This document shows, piece by piece, positions 44,465 to 55,466 of a DNA stretch of 64,000 bases. How positions within the stretch are numbered: position 1 is the stretch's first letter; every line of letters begins with the position of its first letter. The DNA is from Fragilaria crotonensis (taxonomy: Eukaryota; Bacillariophyta; Fragilariophyceae; Fragilariales; Fragilariaceae), in assembly GCA_022925895.1 (NCBI GenBank), contig JAKSYS010000072.1, positions 62,001 to 126,000 of the forward strand, in the 5' to 3' direction. The notes beneath the pieces are model-generated. The model saw only the letters and a program-made list of their open reading frames with translations. It was not told the origin of the DNA and did no database searches. Position numbers and translations under genes: made by a program.

Positions 44465-47400
44465 ATGAGCACACTTGCCGTCAATGGAGAAGCATCGTTT
44501 CCAGGTCTTTCAAAACCCAAAAGAACAGTGAGAGGCACGAAGCTTGTTCAGAGGTGTTGGTGGTTACTGCTTCCTTTGATCGCCCTTGCCACCACCATCG
44601 TTTTTCTGCCGCCGCAATTGAAACCGGATTTGGTACGTCGTTGTGGCAATTGCGGATTCGTGTTAGAAATTTGAATACAGTTATCGAGATTTCTTGATTC
44701 AGATTCCTGATTCCACTTTCGTCCACCTCGGACACCGGAGGAACGCGTCATCCCATTTGTATCGTGGAACACGGTCCCTGGTATCCAGGTATCGTACGAA
44801 ACATACGGAGGCAAGTTGCGAGCCTGTGCGAGCTGTGAGGCATCACCACAAATCTTTCGTTGACACCTGTTCAAGATCCGCTGTCATTAACACGGCACTG
44901 AATCAACAGCCACCATAAATTGGAAACCCGATTCTCGTGTTGTAGTTGTCATAGCGAAAGACTATTGTTCACCGCGCAATGGTGAGAAAGATAGTAGTTG
45001 TTGTGATCAGAAGGAATGCGCCACTCTCTCGAAAGGAGCCACGTATTTGTTGGACAGCGTGTGTATAGGTCGTTGTGCATCGTAAACAATGACCCTCGAC
45101 ACATGGAGACAACGGAGATTGAATTCGTCGACTTTCGCCTGACTTTCACTCCATCATTTTGTTGTACTCACAACTCTGTTTCTATTACTAGTTTTCAGCA
45201 ACTGGAGTGATCCTTCTCGCCGGGGCTGTAGGTCTTGTGTGGGCCTTCCTCAACTTCCTCACTATTACCCGAATTGAGATCAAAGCTAGTGGATCCAGCG
45301 AAACCTCTGCGCTCTCGGGAGGTGGCAACGATGAGCATACTACCGCTCGCCTTGTTGAGATCTATGAAGCTATCTACGAGGGAGCTGAGAGCTTCCTGCG
45401 TGCCGAGTACTATGTTTGCTTTTGGTTCGTATCGGCGTTCTCCGTCCTTGTGTTAGTCCTTGTCAGCTGGGGTACCGGATGGGACATGGCTCGCGGTCTC
45501 TTCACTGCTCTTGCCTTTCTTTTGGGAGCTGGAACTTCCATGGCCAGTGGCTATCTTGGAATGAAGGTTGCAGTATATTCCAACGTGAGAACAACTGTGT
45601 CCGCCCAAACTCCTGGCTACACTGCGTGCTTCAACACTGCCTTCCGCGCCGGCGCCGTCATGGGATTCGCTCTCTGTGGACTTGGCATCATCATGCTTTA
45701 CGTCACCATGCTTGCTTTCCGTATCCACTACCCAGCTGCTGAGGACTGGATCTATTTGAACGAGTGCATCACTGGTTTCGGTCTTGGTGGATCCGTCATT
45801 GCCATGTTCGGGCGTGTCGGAGGAGGAATCTACACTAAGGCTGCCGATGTTGGCGCAGACCTTGTCGGGAAGGTCGTCCATGGAATCCCCGAGGACGATC
45901 CACGCAATCCTGCCACCATCGCCGACAATGTCGGTGATAATGTCGGCGACGTCGCTGGAATGGGATCTGATCTCTTTGGATCGTTTGCCGAGTCCACCTG
46001 CGCTGCTCTTGTAATTGGTAGCAGTATTGGAATTTCTGGAGGATGGGATGCCATGGTGTTCCCGATCGTCGTCTCTGCTGTCGGAATTTTCGTCTGCTTG
46101 ATCGCGTCTTTTATCGCCACTGACATTAGACCAGTCAAGGGTGAGAGCCAGGTCGAGGAAGCCCTCAAGATTCAACTCATCAGCACCACCATCCTGATGG
46201 TCCCTGCAGTATACTTTGCTGCCACGTGGTACCTTCCCGCCGAATTTATCTTGAAGGCAACCGTTGGCCAGGGCCATTTCACCCTTACTCCACTCCTTGC
46301 ATTTTACTGTGTTGTAATGGGATCCTTCGGAGGTCTCATTATAGGCCTTGTCACTGAGTATTACACTTCTCATTCCTACGCTCCAGTGCGCGAGGTTGCC
46401 AACGCTTGCAAGACTGGTGCTGCCACCAACATGATCTATGGTATTGCTCTTGGATACAAGTCAGCGATCATCCCTGTCATCGTGTTGGCCCTCGTTGTAT
46501 ATGGATCATTCTCGATGTGCGACATGTACGGTGTTGCTCTCGCTGCCATTGGATTCCTTTCCAACCTTGCCACCGGCTTGACGATTGATGTCTATGGACC
46601 TGTATGTGATAACGCGGGAGGTAAGAGCGCTATTGATCTTGTATTGTGATTGAAATGGCATAATCACTAACTTTGGCTCATCCGTTTGCCAGGTATTGCC
46701 GAGATGGCTGAACTGGACCCATCCGTCCGTGAGAAAACTGATGCACTCGACGCAGCCGGTAACACCACTGCTGCCATCGGAAAGGGATTCGCAATCGGCT
46801 CTGCCGCTCTCGTTTCTCTGGCTCTCTTCGGAGCGTTCGTCACCCGTATCCGCCACGCGTCGAACGACAGCCTCTTCAAGGATGGCGTTAATATGCTTAG
46901 CCCATTGACCTTTGCCTTCCTCATCATTGGAGGCATGATCCCATTTGCCTTTGCCGCCATGACCATGAAATCTGTCGGTCTCGCTGCCATGGAGATGGTT
47001 ATGGAAGTTCAGCGTCAGTTCGATGAAAAGCCTCATTTGCTTGACGCCAACCCAACTGAACGCCCTGACTACGATGCTTGCATTGCAATTTCCACCAAGG
47101 CCTCGCTCAAGGAGATGATCCCTCCTGGGGCCATGGTTATCTTCACCCCACTTCTTACGGGCCTCTTGTTTGGAGTTACTGCTGTCTCTGGACTTCTAGT
47201 GGGCTCCCTTATTGCCTCCGTTCAGCTTGCGATTTCCATGTCGAACTCTGGTGGAGCATGGGATAACGCAAAGAAATACATCGAGAAACAAACTCCAGAC
47301 TCGGAACTCAAGGGCAAGGGAAGTGACATCCACAAGGCAGCTGTTGTCGGAGACACTGTTGGCGATCCTTTCAAGGATACTTCTGGACCTGCCCTCAACA

Positions 47401-47492
47401 TCGTGATGAAGTTGATGGCAGTCTTGTCCCTAGTGTTTGCTGATTCCTTCTTCGCTGTCAACAGTGGAAAGGGCCTTTTCAACCTTGGCTAA
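44465..47492 (+). CDS. Vacuolar-type H+-pyrophosphatase, K+-dependent type I
   Basis: Proposed exons: 44465-44632, 45192-46620 and 46693-47492, phase-consistent; 798 residues. Exons 2 and 3 are certain and exon 1 is tentative. The 559-nt first intron is long for this locus. Exon 1 has a hydrophobic segment ([19 protein letters not shown]), giving an extra membrane span before the usual first helix ([16 protein letters not shown]). Catalytic motifs are complete: [35 protein letters not shown] and [17 protein letters not shown]. The motif [18 protein letters not shown], with Ala-Ala after GNTT, marks the K+-stimulated class. The enzyme hydrolyses pyrophosphate and pumps protons into the vacuole or acidic compartments. 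About 16-17 membrane helices are expected. Intron 2 (46621-46692, GT-AG) splits the Gly-Gly of DNAGG. Confidence 0.93.
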
Positions 47493-47737
47493 ATTACAGT
47501 CCATCACTGTTTCTATTATAGACTTTTGTTTTGAGCATGCGTTCCTTTTTCCTGCTTAGTATTGTCTTTGGCGATCGACGCACCCGTGTTATACTCCTTT
47601 ATGTAAACCGGGCATGGAAAGGTGGATTGAGTTTTGTAGAGCATACTGAGAGGTCTTGGGATGCCATATAAAATCGGCGTCATTCGCCATTCAGTTAGCT
47701 GGGGTCGACACATGTTAAAAATTATGCTACCCAAACT

Positions 47738-48775
47738 TTATCGTGTTCGCCCGTGACCTCGATAGTTCGTCTTTGCCTTGTTCGAGACTTGCTCATAAAC
47801 CTTCACAATCTCTTCGCCTTCATATCCAGCAGGTAGAATGGTGGACCCCGAATAGTGTGCCCCCTTGGGAGGCCTTGGTGGTGCACCGCGTTGGAGAATG
47901 GCGGATCCTCGAAGCGGCCATATTCTACAAAGGCCTCGACCGACAATCAAGGCTGCAGGAACCGGACCATAATTCCTAGAATCTGCTGAATTCATGGAAT
48001 TGTCACCCTCAATCCAAATGTGACCATCTGGAATGACGAGGAGACCGGGTTGGTAATTTGGTCCTCTATTTCGACTGCGTCGCATCGCTGCGGGCGGTTT
48101 AATGACGAAATCTCCCGGAAGACCCAAAACCCGTTTGCACACAGTCCCTTCCCGATCTGGATGTTGGACTACCACGACATCACCGACCGATATTCCGGTT
48201 GATACTTGATTCCACAGCCGACTCCACGCTCCCGTAGTCGGCAATTCATTGACCGGAACCCTTGGTTCGTGCCATTGATACAATTCTGTGGATGCGACGG
48301 GACCATTGTTGTTGGAACCAAGTACTGCCTGTTGTTGTTGATGCTGTTGTTCGCGCAATTTCCGCCACGCGTCTTGTCGCATTCGCGCCGCCTTGGCACG
48401 GTCCATTCCCACACAACCTCCGTCGATCCCACACCATCGAGGCGAAAACCTGTCAATGAGAATGAGTTCGCCGTACGGACGTATAGTCGGATTCATGGAG
48501 GGACCTTCGCACAGAGTCAGTGAAATCCCATATTCCGAGAGCACATAGAGGGTCGTAAAGGCGGATACAAGACGTCCAAGTATGGACGGTATCCAACGAA
48601 ATTCTTCCAAGTATGTGCGAAGAGTACTGGACGAGAATGTCGATTGGTAGCGTTTTGAACCGAGTATGGATGACCAATCTTCTCTGTGATGGTTCAGTCT
48701 TGGCGAAAATACCTGTTTCGGAGGCAGTATCATCCGGCAATTTCGCCAATTTTTCCGGATCAGTGTTGACAACAT
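47738..48775 (-). CDS. IMP1-like mitochondrial inner-membrane signal peptidase (S26)
   Basis: A 345-residue protein with a basic N-terminus (MLSTLIRKNWRNCRM) fitting a mitochondrial presequence, then a hydrophobic segment ahead of the active site. The Ser box is CEGPSMNPTI and the Lys box is VCKRVLGLPGD. The third conserved block HIWIEGDN-NSADSRNYGPV is typical of the Imp1/Imp2 group. IMP peptidase removes sorting signals from proteins of the intermembrane space. The usual length is 160-190 residues. The excess comes from the N-terminus, a roughly 80-residue insertion between the Ser and Lys boxes (with a poly-Gln stretch near QQHQQQQ) and a C-terminal tail. Catalytic residues are intact. The first ATG in frame is at 48775. 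It converges with V-PPase. Confidence 0.85.
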   Translation of the reverse strand: MLSTLIRKNWRNCRMILPPKQVFSPRLNHHREDWSSILGSKRYQSTFSSSTLRTYLEEFRWIPSILGRLVSAFTTLYVLSEYGISLTLCEGPSMNPTIRPYGELILIDRFSPRWCGIDGGCVGMDRAKAARMRQDAWRKLREQQHQQQQAVLGSNNNGPVASTELYQWHEPRVPVNELPTTGAWSRLWNQVSTGISVGDVVVVQHPDREGTVCKRVLGLPGDFVIKPPAAMRRSRNRGPNYQPGLLVIPDGHIWIEGDNSMNSADSRNYGPVPAALIVGRGLCRIWPLRGSAILQRGAPPRPPKGAHYSGSTILPAGYEGEEIVKVYEQVSNKAKTNYRGHGRTR

Positions 48776-49261
48776 GACTTTAATCCGTCGAGAATGGAGC
48801 GCTCTTTCTTCCGTGTAGAATGGCTGCCTGTGGAATGGTGTTTGCAAATGCGATGACTAAGCAATTCCTTCTGATTCACCAGACTGGTAGCTACGTCTAG
48901 CTCAGGTTCCAATTACAGCCGACGGCAGAATCAACAACTCCCACAACAGGCATTAAATGTTGCTGTCGTCTGCATGATCATGTGATCACGCAATTGATTT
49001 CACCAAAAGCACAGAATACTCGCGACGTCGTAAAAATCATACTCCACTACTACGGTAGGAGTATACTGGGAGTACAATATCGGTAGTGTACGTGCAGAAA
49101 TCCGTGAACAAGGGAGCATGGGAGTTGACAGATAACAGATGACGGAAATCGGAACAGAAAACCTTTGCCACGCAACACTCAACTCTCATCACTCATCCCG
49201 TTTCCCGACAGGTCAGACTTCAAGTTGCATATTTACACTGCCAACAAACTAAACGCACTTG
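48776..49261. other. Divergent promoter region of IMP1-like and TLC genes
   Basis: 486 bp between two start codons. It includes a short GTAC-rich patch (49030-49095). No gene is seen. Confidence 0.5.
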
Positions 49262-50158
49262 ATGAATCAAGAGAAGGCCCCTATCCCAGCTCTGGCTAGA
49301 CTATGGTTGCTTCTATATCATGCTGTCCCCAAAATCAGATTCCCCGGCTCCACCATTGATTGGGGCTTCTCCTTCGTCAGCATGTGTTTCTTTTGGGTGG
49401 CTCGCCTTGTGCTGCTGCGCGTATTGTACCGCTTCGGCTGGCCGATTGGGGCTCTCATTACCAAGAATGCCGCCGCCTCTCTGTCGGGGGGTCTCTTCCA
49501 CTCACCCAACCTGGTTCTCTTGTCATTCGTTTTGATGCGATCCGTGCCGACCTACGATCCTGCGGGACCTGCCAAGGACATGCCAAAATGGTGGCAAGAT
49601 GCGGCAGATGCCATTATCCAACTGTGCACTGGGTACATGTTGTGTGATACAATCGTGGGTTTCGCGTTTGATCGTTGGGTCCCTGGTCAAGGCTTGGTTT
49701 TTGACGGAGAAGCGTGGTTGTTTCTAATACACCACATTATCAGTCTCTTGTACCTAGTCTCCACACGAGTTCTCGGAGCAGGACAACAATCGATGCTCAT
49801 GTGTTTTCTTATCGGCGAGGCATCGAACCCACCATTTTGTGCCTACCTCGTTTCCCAAATGGCAATCACATTGGATTGCTGCTCAGGTCCCTTTGCCATG
49901 CAGGTGGTGGCGGTCGTCGAAGTGATCAATGCGCTCGTTTACATTCCCTTTCGAGCCTTGATTGGTCCCATTATCGGGACGCATATGAGCTACCTTATTC
50001 TTACCAGCAAATCGGCTCAAACAAATCTCCCCCGGACCATTCGAATCCTGTGGACGATGATTCTATGGGGCATTGGGATCGGATCAATTCCTTACGTACT
50101 CAAGTTTTCAGACGACCTCAAGAGACATTTGGGAGGTTCAATAATGCAGGAGTTGTAA
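49262..50158 (+). CDS. TLC-domain membrane protein, copy 1
   Basis: A 298-residue intronless protein with about seven hydrophobic segments. Diagnostic parts are PGQGLVFDGEAWLFLIHHII with the paired histidines of TLC (TRAM-LAG1-CLN8) domains, STRVLGAGQQSMLMCFLIGE and EASNPPFCAYL. It looks closest to the TMEM136/TLCD group rather than ceramide synthases, which need a longer Lag1 motif. TLCD proteins influence membrane phospholipid composition, but the substrate here is unknown. The start ATG at 49262 follows cactt. A paralogue with the same layout lies at 54042-54954. Shared features are FPGxxxDxGF, KWW-DA-DA-IQ/LQ-CT, PGQG, the HH pair and the GAGQ-S motif. The pair brackets Rpt6 and the 5S gene. 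Confidence 0.8.
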   Translation: MNQEKAPIPALARLWLLLYHAVPKIRFPGSTIDWGFSFVSMCFFWVARLVLLRVLYRFGWPIGALITKNAAASLSGGLFHSPNLVLLSFVLMRSVPTYDPAGPAKDMPKWWQDAADAIIQLCTGYMLCDTIVGFAFDRWVPGQGLVFDGEAWLFLIHHIISLLYLVSTRVLGAGQQSMLMCFLIGEASNPPFCAYLVSQMAITLDCCSGPFAMQVVAVVEVINALVYIPFRALIGPIIGTHMSYLILTSKSAQTNLPRTIRILWTMILWGIGIGSIPYVLKFSDDLKRHLGGSIMQEL

Positions 50159-50964
50159 CACGTTGTGATACTGAATGCGTCCGTCTTGGTAAACACCTCT
50201 CGCTTTTCCACTGGTTCGCTTATTGGTTTTTGAGACACCACCATACTCCTTCAGGAATCGACGACAAGGATGCTACTTTCTGTTTAATGTCGTCATTAAA
50301 TCTGATATTTCATATCTTAACGTGAAATACAAACTGCTCTATCGGTATTCACAAGTACTGCTGATTTTTTGTTTCGTTTATGCGCAGAGAAGACGAAGCG
50401 CCTTTTGAAGAACTACGTTGCTTCAATTGGACCGAATCCTCCTACACCTTCTCGCCACGCTACAGCCAAGTTGGCATGTGCGACGTTGTTCCTTTTGGCA
50501 CTCACAACCGGCATGGGTCCTCCTCTAATTTTGTTTTATAGCTACTACATTCTCGGAGTTCCGGGTACAATACCTGGTACTATGATGATGCAAACAACAA
50601 GTTGTTCAACTCTCTACTAGCTAGAGATGTCAGAGATCAAAATACAAATCACACTACCTGTACACTGCACACTGTATACTCTATGATCTGTAATCTGTAT
50701 GACATACCTGGTACAGTACACGTACGTATACTGTGTATGAATAGAGCGGTATGGTAACAACGAAAGACGTTAGGTTTCAGAACCGCTACTGGAGGTTTCT
50801 ACTGTTCTGGAGTCTCGAACTCGCGGTCAAGAATCTTCCTCTTTTTCGCGGGGCTTCCTTTCCATTCGAGGCGACAGTTGCCTCGTTGTTTCTGGACGGG
50901 GATAAACCAGTTCTGTCCATTCAGTAAGAGAGCACTCGCAATACTAACACTACTTGAGATAAAC
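50159..50964. other. Intergenic region, Rpt6 upstream
   Basis: About 800 bp. Short plus-strand open frames (50223-50408 and 50369-50620) lack any domain. GTAC-type words are frequent at 50560-50750. The last 150 bp before the Rpt6 ATG presumably form its promoter and 5' UTR. Confidence 0.5.
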
Positions 50965-52158
50965 ATGGCGACGACCGCAACACTTCCCTCCCAATCAAGT
51001 ATGGCCGAATACTATGCCTCCAAGGTCGGCGAATTGAGTGAAACCGTTCAAGAGAGACTTGCTGATTTGCAGCGACTCAAAGCCAGACGCAACGAACTGA
51101 ATGCTAAGGTTCGTATGCTGCGAGAGGAGTTGCATCATTTACAAGAACCTGGATCTTATGTCGGAGAGGTCGTCAAACAAATGGGACAGTCCAAAGTACT
51201 GGTCAAGATTCACCCTGAAGGCAAGTACGTGGTTGACTTGGATCCGGGGATGGATATCAATGCTTTGAAACCAAACACACGCGTAGCCTTGCGCAATGAT
51301 TCCTATACACTTCATAAAATTCTACCAACCAAGGTTGATCCGCTTGTGTCGCTCATGAAAGTGGAGGCTGTTCCAGACTCGACTTACGATATGATCGGTG
51401 GTCTGGAGAAGCAAGTTATGGAAATAAAAGAAGTCATTGAATTGCCAATCAAACATCCCGAGCTCTTTGAATCCCTCGGAGTTGCGCAACCCAAGGGTGT
51501 TTTGCTATACGGTCCCCCCGGAACGGGAAAGACATTACTGGCACGAGCTGTTGCTCACCATACCGATTGTACCTTCATTCGTGTCAGTGGTGCGGAGCTT
51601 GTTCAGAAATACATTGGTGAGGGCAGCCGAATGGTTCGCGAGCTCTTCGTCATGGCCCGCGAGGCCAGTCCGAGTATCATTTTCATGGATGAGATCGATT
51701 CGATCGGTTCGTCCCGTGGCGACGGTGGTGGTGATAGTGAAGTGCAACGTACCATGTTGGAGCTTTTGAATCAGTTGGATGGTTTTGAACCAGCTCAGAA
51801 TATTAAGGTCATTATGGCAACGAATCGCATCGATATTTTGGACGCGGCCTTGCTCCGACCTGGACGCATCGATCGTAAGATCGAATTTCCTAATCCGAAT
51901 GTGGAGAATAGAATTTCAATCATGAAGATTCATTCTCGCAAAATGAATTTACTTCGTGGCATCGATTTGCATATCATTGCGGAGAAAATGCTGAACGCGT
52001 CCGGTGCAGAATGTAAGGCTGTGTGTACCGAGGCGGGTATGTTCGCATTGAGAGAAAGACGAGTCCATGTCACACAAGAAGATTTCGAAATGGCGGTTGC
52101 CAAGGTCATGAAGAAGGATTCTGATGCGAACATGAGTTTGCAGCGCTTGTGGAAGTAA
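50965..52158 (+). CDS. 26S proteasome regulatory ATPase subunit Rpt6 (PSMC5)
   Basis: A 397-residue intronless protein. Order: an N-terminal coiled coil (about 15-65, [20 protein letters not shown]), an OB-fold region, and an AAA+ module with Walker A GPPGTGKT, Walker [12 protein letters not shown], the second region of homology ([20 protein letters not shown], with both arginine fingers) and a C-terminal helical lid. It ends in LQRLWK, the usual Rpt6 tail. Six Rpt subunits form the ring that unfolds ubiquitinated substrates and feeds them to the 20S core, in cytosol and nucleus. The ATG at 50965 (aacatggcg) matches the normal N-terminus; an open frame continues upstream without conserved sequence. 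Confidence 0.97.
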   Translation: MATTATLPSQSSMAEYYASKVGELSETVQERLADLQRLKARRNELNAKVRMLREELHHLQEPGSYVGEVVKQMGQSKVLVKIHPEGKYVVDLDPGMDINALKPNTRVALRNDSYTLHKILPTKVDPLVSLMKVEAVPDSTYDMIGGLEKQVMEIKEVIELPIKHPELFESLGVAQPKGVLLYGPPGTGKTLLARAVAHHTDCTFIRVSGAELVQKYIGEGSRMVRELFVMAREASPSIIFMDEIDSIGSSRGDGGGDSEVQRTMLELLNQLDGFEPAQNIKVIMATNRIDILDAALLRPGRIDRKIEFPNPNVENRISIMKIHSRKMNLLRGIDLHIIAEKMLNASGAECKAVCTEAGMFALRERRVHVTQEDFEMAVAKVMKKDSDANMSLQRLWK

Positions 52159-52435
52159 ATATCTAAAACTCATGTCACTTAGTGGAGGGAGTTACGTGAT
52201 CTATTGAACTCATCTCATATAGGCACTCAGCTACCCGTAGTATGGACTATGGGCATGTGAAAAGCGACAACATAAAGGAATATGGCGCTTTTGACTAGAC
52301 GTACTGATCAATGATCACAATGTGGTGGTGTTATGTGAAGATTGGATATGAGACGTGATGACATGAGAGCATTGCGAATACATCTTAATGATTCGTTTTG
52401 CAAGCTTTAGATAAAACTTTGCCGTTGCTCCCATC

Positions 52436-52554
52436 AGGAACGACCATACCACGATGACAGCACCGCTTCCCGTCTGCTCAGCGAAGTTAAGCATCGTCGG
52501 GCCCGGTTAGTACTACGGTGGGGGACCACGTTGGAATCCCGGGTGTTGTTCTTT
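52436..52554 (+). rRNA. 5S ribosomal RNA
   Basis: A gene of about 118 nt beginning near ggaacgaccataccac and ending near ggtgttgttct. Signature parts are cgaccatacca at the 5' end, the loop gaagttaagc, the internal promoter region and gtgggggaccacg. The ends pair to form helix I (ggaacgac with gttgttct, two wobble pairs). A T-rich terminator-like run (ttttgcttt) follows. The single copy lies between protein genes and not next to visible rDNA. RNA polymerase III transcription is expected. Confidence 0.95.
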
Positions 52555-53083
52555 TGCTTTCGTGGGACAAAATCTTGAACGTACGCTCCCGATGGGTCTT
52601 TTACGTGGTAATGTATTAACGTTCACGGAGCACCGTGTACTCGCAATCATGCTTTTGGTACTTCGGACTTCCGACAAAATCGTGGAAGCAATGATTTCGT
52701 ACGTCGTACCATCTGCATTGTCCAGGACGTACAGGTACTGTAGTTTTCCAGTCGGACGGTACTGCAAACTGCAAACAGTAGAACACTCCAATTTTCTGAT
52801 TTGTTCCAGTACAGTATGTGAAAACAAGTAACATACGAAGCACTACACGTTACCGGTACAATGTACCACTACCATGGTAACATTTGTATGCAAATTACTG
52901 AACGGCATATGCCCATATTCCATTTGCTGCAAGAAAGGACGACAGGTTACGCGTGTCGGTCGTCACGCCGATTATCCTCTCTCGTACGAGACGGCTACTG
53001 TCGACGTGATTGGTGTGTTGTGTGTTCGACGAGAAGTTTCTCGTGACAAATGGGCCAATTGGAAATAAAAATACATGGTCTTA
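52555..53083. other. Spacer between 5S gene and MITE
   Basis: About 530 bp rich in GTAC/GTACGT-type words (52690-52870). No gene is recognised. It ends with the TTA target duplication at 53081-53083. Confidence 0.5.
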
Positions 53084-53799
53084 GGGCCACCGTTACGTAA
53101 TCACATTTCACGAAAACGAGAAGTTTTGACTTCTCGTTCATGTAAAATGCTCGTCCCCACCGTTACGTAAAAAGCAGTCCACAAATACGAAAACATCAAG
53201 TCGACTGAGTCAAGATAGGAATCTTGATGTGAAACACATGTATGTTCCAATCGTTCGCTCCATCCTAGTCGTACTGTGTACTGGGTACGTCTACAGATAC
53301 GGTAAAGTTGTACGAATTGGAACCAAAATTATTAGATCGTCGCTCATCGAAATCCGACAATGACGACCATTTTGACAATGTTCCTCATGTAGAACACCAC
53401 AAACCACCGCACTAGCATCGATCGTCGTTTCTACGGCGCATGCAATGGTAGAAACGACGTCTTCATCTGATCATTATCTGGCGAGAAAACCACGTTCATG
53501 TTTGATGCCAGCAGTGACAGTAGACAGTAGCATCTGTCAACAGGGCGAGTTAAACGCACGTAGCAATAGACCTACCAGAAGGAATCCAGAATCTTGAGGA
53601 TATTTCGAGGAAAGGCTGTGTTTTTCGCGGATCAACGAAAACCTCGGCAGATTTTCGTTGACGATGGGATATGAGGCGCATCTGAGTGATTTCCTGAAAG
53701 TTTTTGGGGACCCGTTTTCGTACGTAACGGTGGTAAAATAGACCCTCGAAAACGAAAAAGTTTTCGTTGTCGTGAAATGTAATTACGTAACGGTGGGCC
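53084..53799. mobile_element. Tourist-like MITE with doubled terminal motif, TTA duplication
   Basis: A 716-bp element flanked by TTA on both sides (53081-53083 and 53800-53802). The terminal inverted repeats begin gggccaccgttacgtaat on the left and ggcccaccgttacgtaat on the right and extend about 45 bp (catttcacga-aacga). The 12-bp word caccgttacgta occurs twice near each end: at 53088 and 53158 on the left, and inverted at 53721 and 53784 on the right. The interior contains a perfect 12-bp-arm hairpin (53423-53459) and another near 53633-53662 (tcaacgaaaa...ttttcgttga). No open frame resembles a transposase. TTA plus GG-starting ends point to PIF/Harbinger mobilisation. Confidence 0.88.
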
Positions 53800-54041
53800 T
53801 TAGAGGGTCCGTGTCAGTCAACACGAACTAATGACGGATTAGCACTCATCGGCATTGCTGCATCTCAGAGGGCAACAATATACACTCCAAGAGCCAGGAA
53901 TTACAATTTATACGCTCGATAGTTCTTTCGTCTGACAAACTCACTTGTCTTCATACTTGATACACATCGCATCAAGTCGGCGCTTGTCAGATTATACCTG
54001 GACGAGAGGGATCACTTCTCTGTCCATTCGGAATGCTTGCT

Positions 54042-54954
54042 ATGAAGGACAACACAACCAATAATGCATGTGAAGGTATTCCGCACATCGTGAAGGTGTA
54101 CGTTGGATTTTACGAGGCCATTCCCTCTTTTTTGTTTTCCAGGAACAAAGCTTGACATAGGGTTCATGCTTTTCTGGATGGCCTGCTTCTTTGCAATCCG
54201 ATGTGTTGTGGTGCAAATCTTCTATGCCTGCGGTTGGCCGGAGGGCAATGTATCTACATTGGATGCTGCAGCTTCTTTCGTTGGCGGCTACTTTCATGCG
54301 CCACAGGTTGTGTCATTATCATATGCGTTGATCACTTCCCAGAAGCCCTATAATCCGGCGGCTGCCTCGAAGGACGATCCCAAGTGGTGGCGAGATGCTA
54401 CTGATGCAACTCTACAGATATGCACAGCCTTTATGGTGTTCGACTTCTTATTTCTCGTCTGGACCCGTTACATTCCTGGTCAAGGCGTTGTGCTCGATTT
54501 AGAAACGATATTGTTCATGGTGCACCACTTCATGACCTCCTTCTACATGACAACAAGTCGCATCTACGGGGCTGGCCAATCCTCAGCGTTGACATGCATG
54601 TTTTTGGGAGAATTCACAAATACACCATTCAACACCTATTTCATTTTCTACGTGGCGCGACGAGCGGGAATGAGCTTTTCACCCTTCTACGCACAATTCG
54701 AGACTCCGATCGAACTTCTCACCGCCGTCTTGTTCCTGCTATTCCGCGTTGTCCTATCCCCTGTAGTTCTATCGTACGCGGCGTACTGCCTTCTGACGGA
54801 CCCAAAAGTGAGCGCGTACGTACCGATCGCAATGCGTCTACTATGGACGGCTATGATGGCAGCAGTCATCTTCGGATCAGCTAACCAAGATATTGCGTTT
54901 TACAACATGATCATGGAACACATGGGGTACGACGTGGTGGCACAAGAACTTTAA
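54042..54954 (+). CDS. TLC-domain membrane protein, copy 2
   Basis: Two exons, 54042-54075 and 54143-54954, with a 67-nt GT-AG intron (gaag|gtattcc...ttttccag); 281 residues. The predicted short first exon encodes MKDNTTNNACE and joins in phase to GTKLDIGF, where copy 1 has GSTIDWGF, so the exon choice is supported by the paralogue. TLC signatures are PGQGVVLDLETILFMVHH, TSRIYGAGQSSALTCMFLGE and FTNTPFNTYF. Seven hydrophobic segments are visible. It lacks the N-terminal amphipathic stretch of copy 1 (about 25 residues). The role is presumably membrane-lipid related; the substrate is unknown. The two copies are clearly diverged, so the duplication is old. Confidence 0.8.
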
Positions 54955-55466
54955 ATGTAACGTAATGCTTCGTAAATGTAGAACCAACATTTTCGTTTCT
55001 CGCCTGCGCCAATCCAAGCGTTATGCCGAACGAACATGACAAATGGCGACACGATACTCGACAGAACTAACTGCAAAACCTGAAAGTCAAACGCCCAGCC
55101 TTATCAACGAGAAAGTGAAACTTCCAGGCTTGAAGAGATCGATCAGACCATGAGGGCCTGAGTCGCATGGTTTGATCCTCGCCCACCCTCTGTTCTCACG
55201 ACTCACGACTGTAAGTACTGCGTACTGTACTATTGGAGTTCGGTTTTTAAATTTTAGAATTCAGTATCCGGGGAGAGTCCCAACTTATTGATCACTGCTC
55301 GGCCACGTTTGAATCTCACCGATCAAGTGCTTCACAGCAATACTTATCGTCCCTTGTTCAGCGATCGTCACTCTGTGACCTTACAATTCTCAACAGCGAC
55401 AAGACAAACATCAACAGATGACTCGCGGAAACACTTCATTGTCAATGTCGGGATCATCAACCGGTG
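54955..55466. other. Intergenic region upstream of SABATH gene
   Basis: About 510 bp without a credible gene. It should contain the SABATH promoter. No distinctive repeats are seen. Confidence 0.5.

Noticed and set aside
45453-46373. A 306-codon open frame antisense to V-PPase
   Set aside because: It lies opposite strongly conserved V-PPase codons, has Ser/Asp-rich low-complexity composition and no domain. It is a shadow of the codon bias on the other strand.
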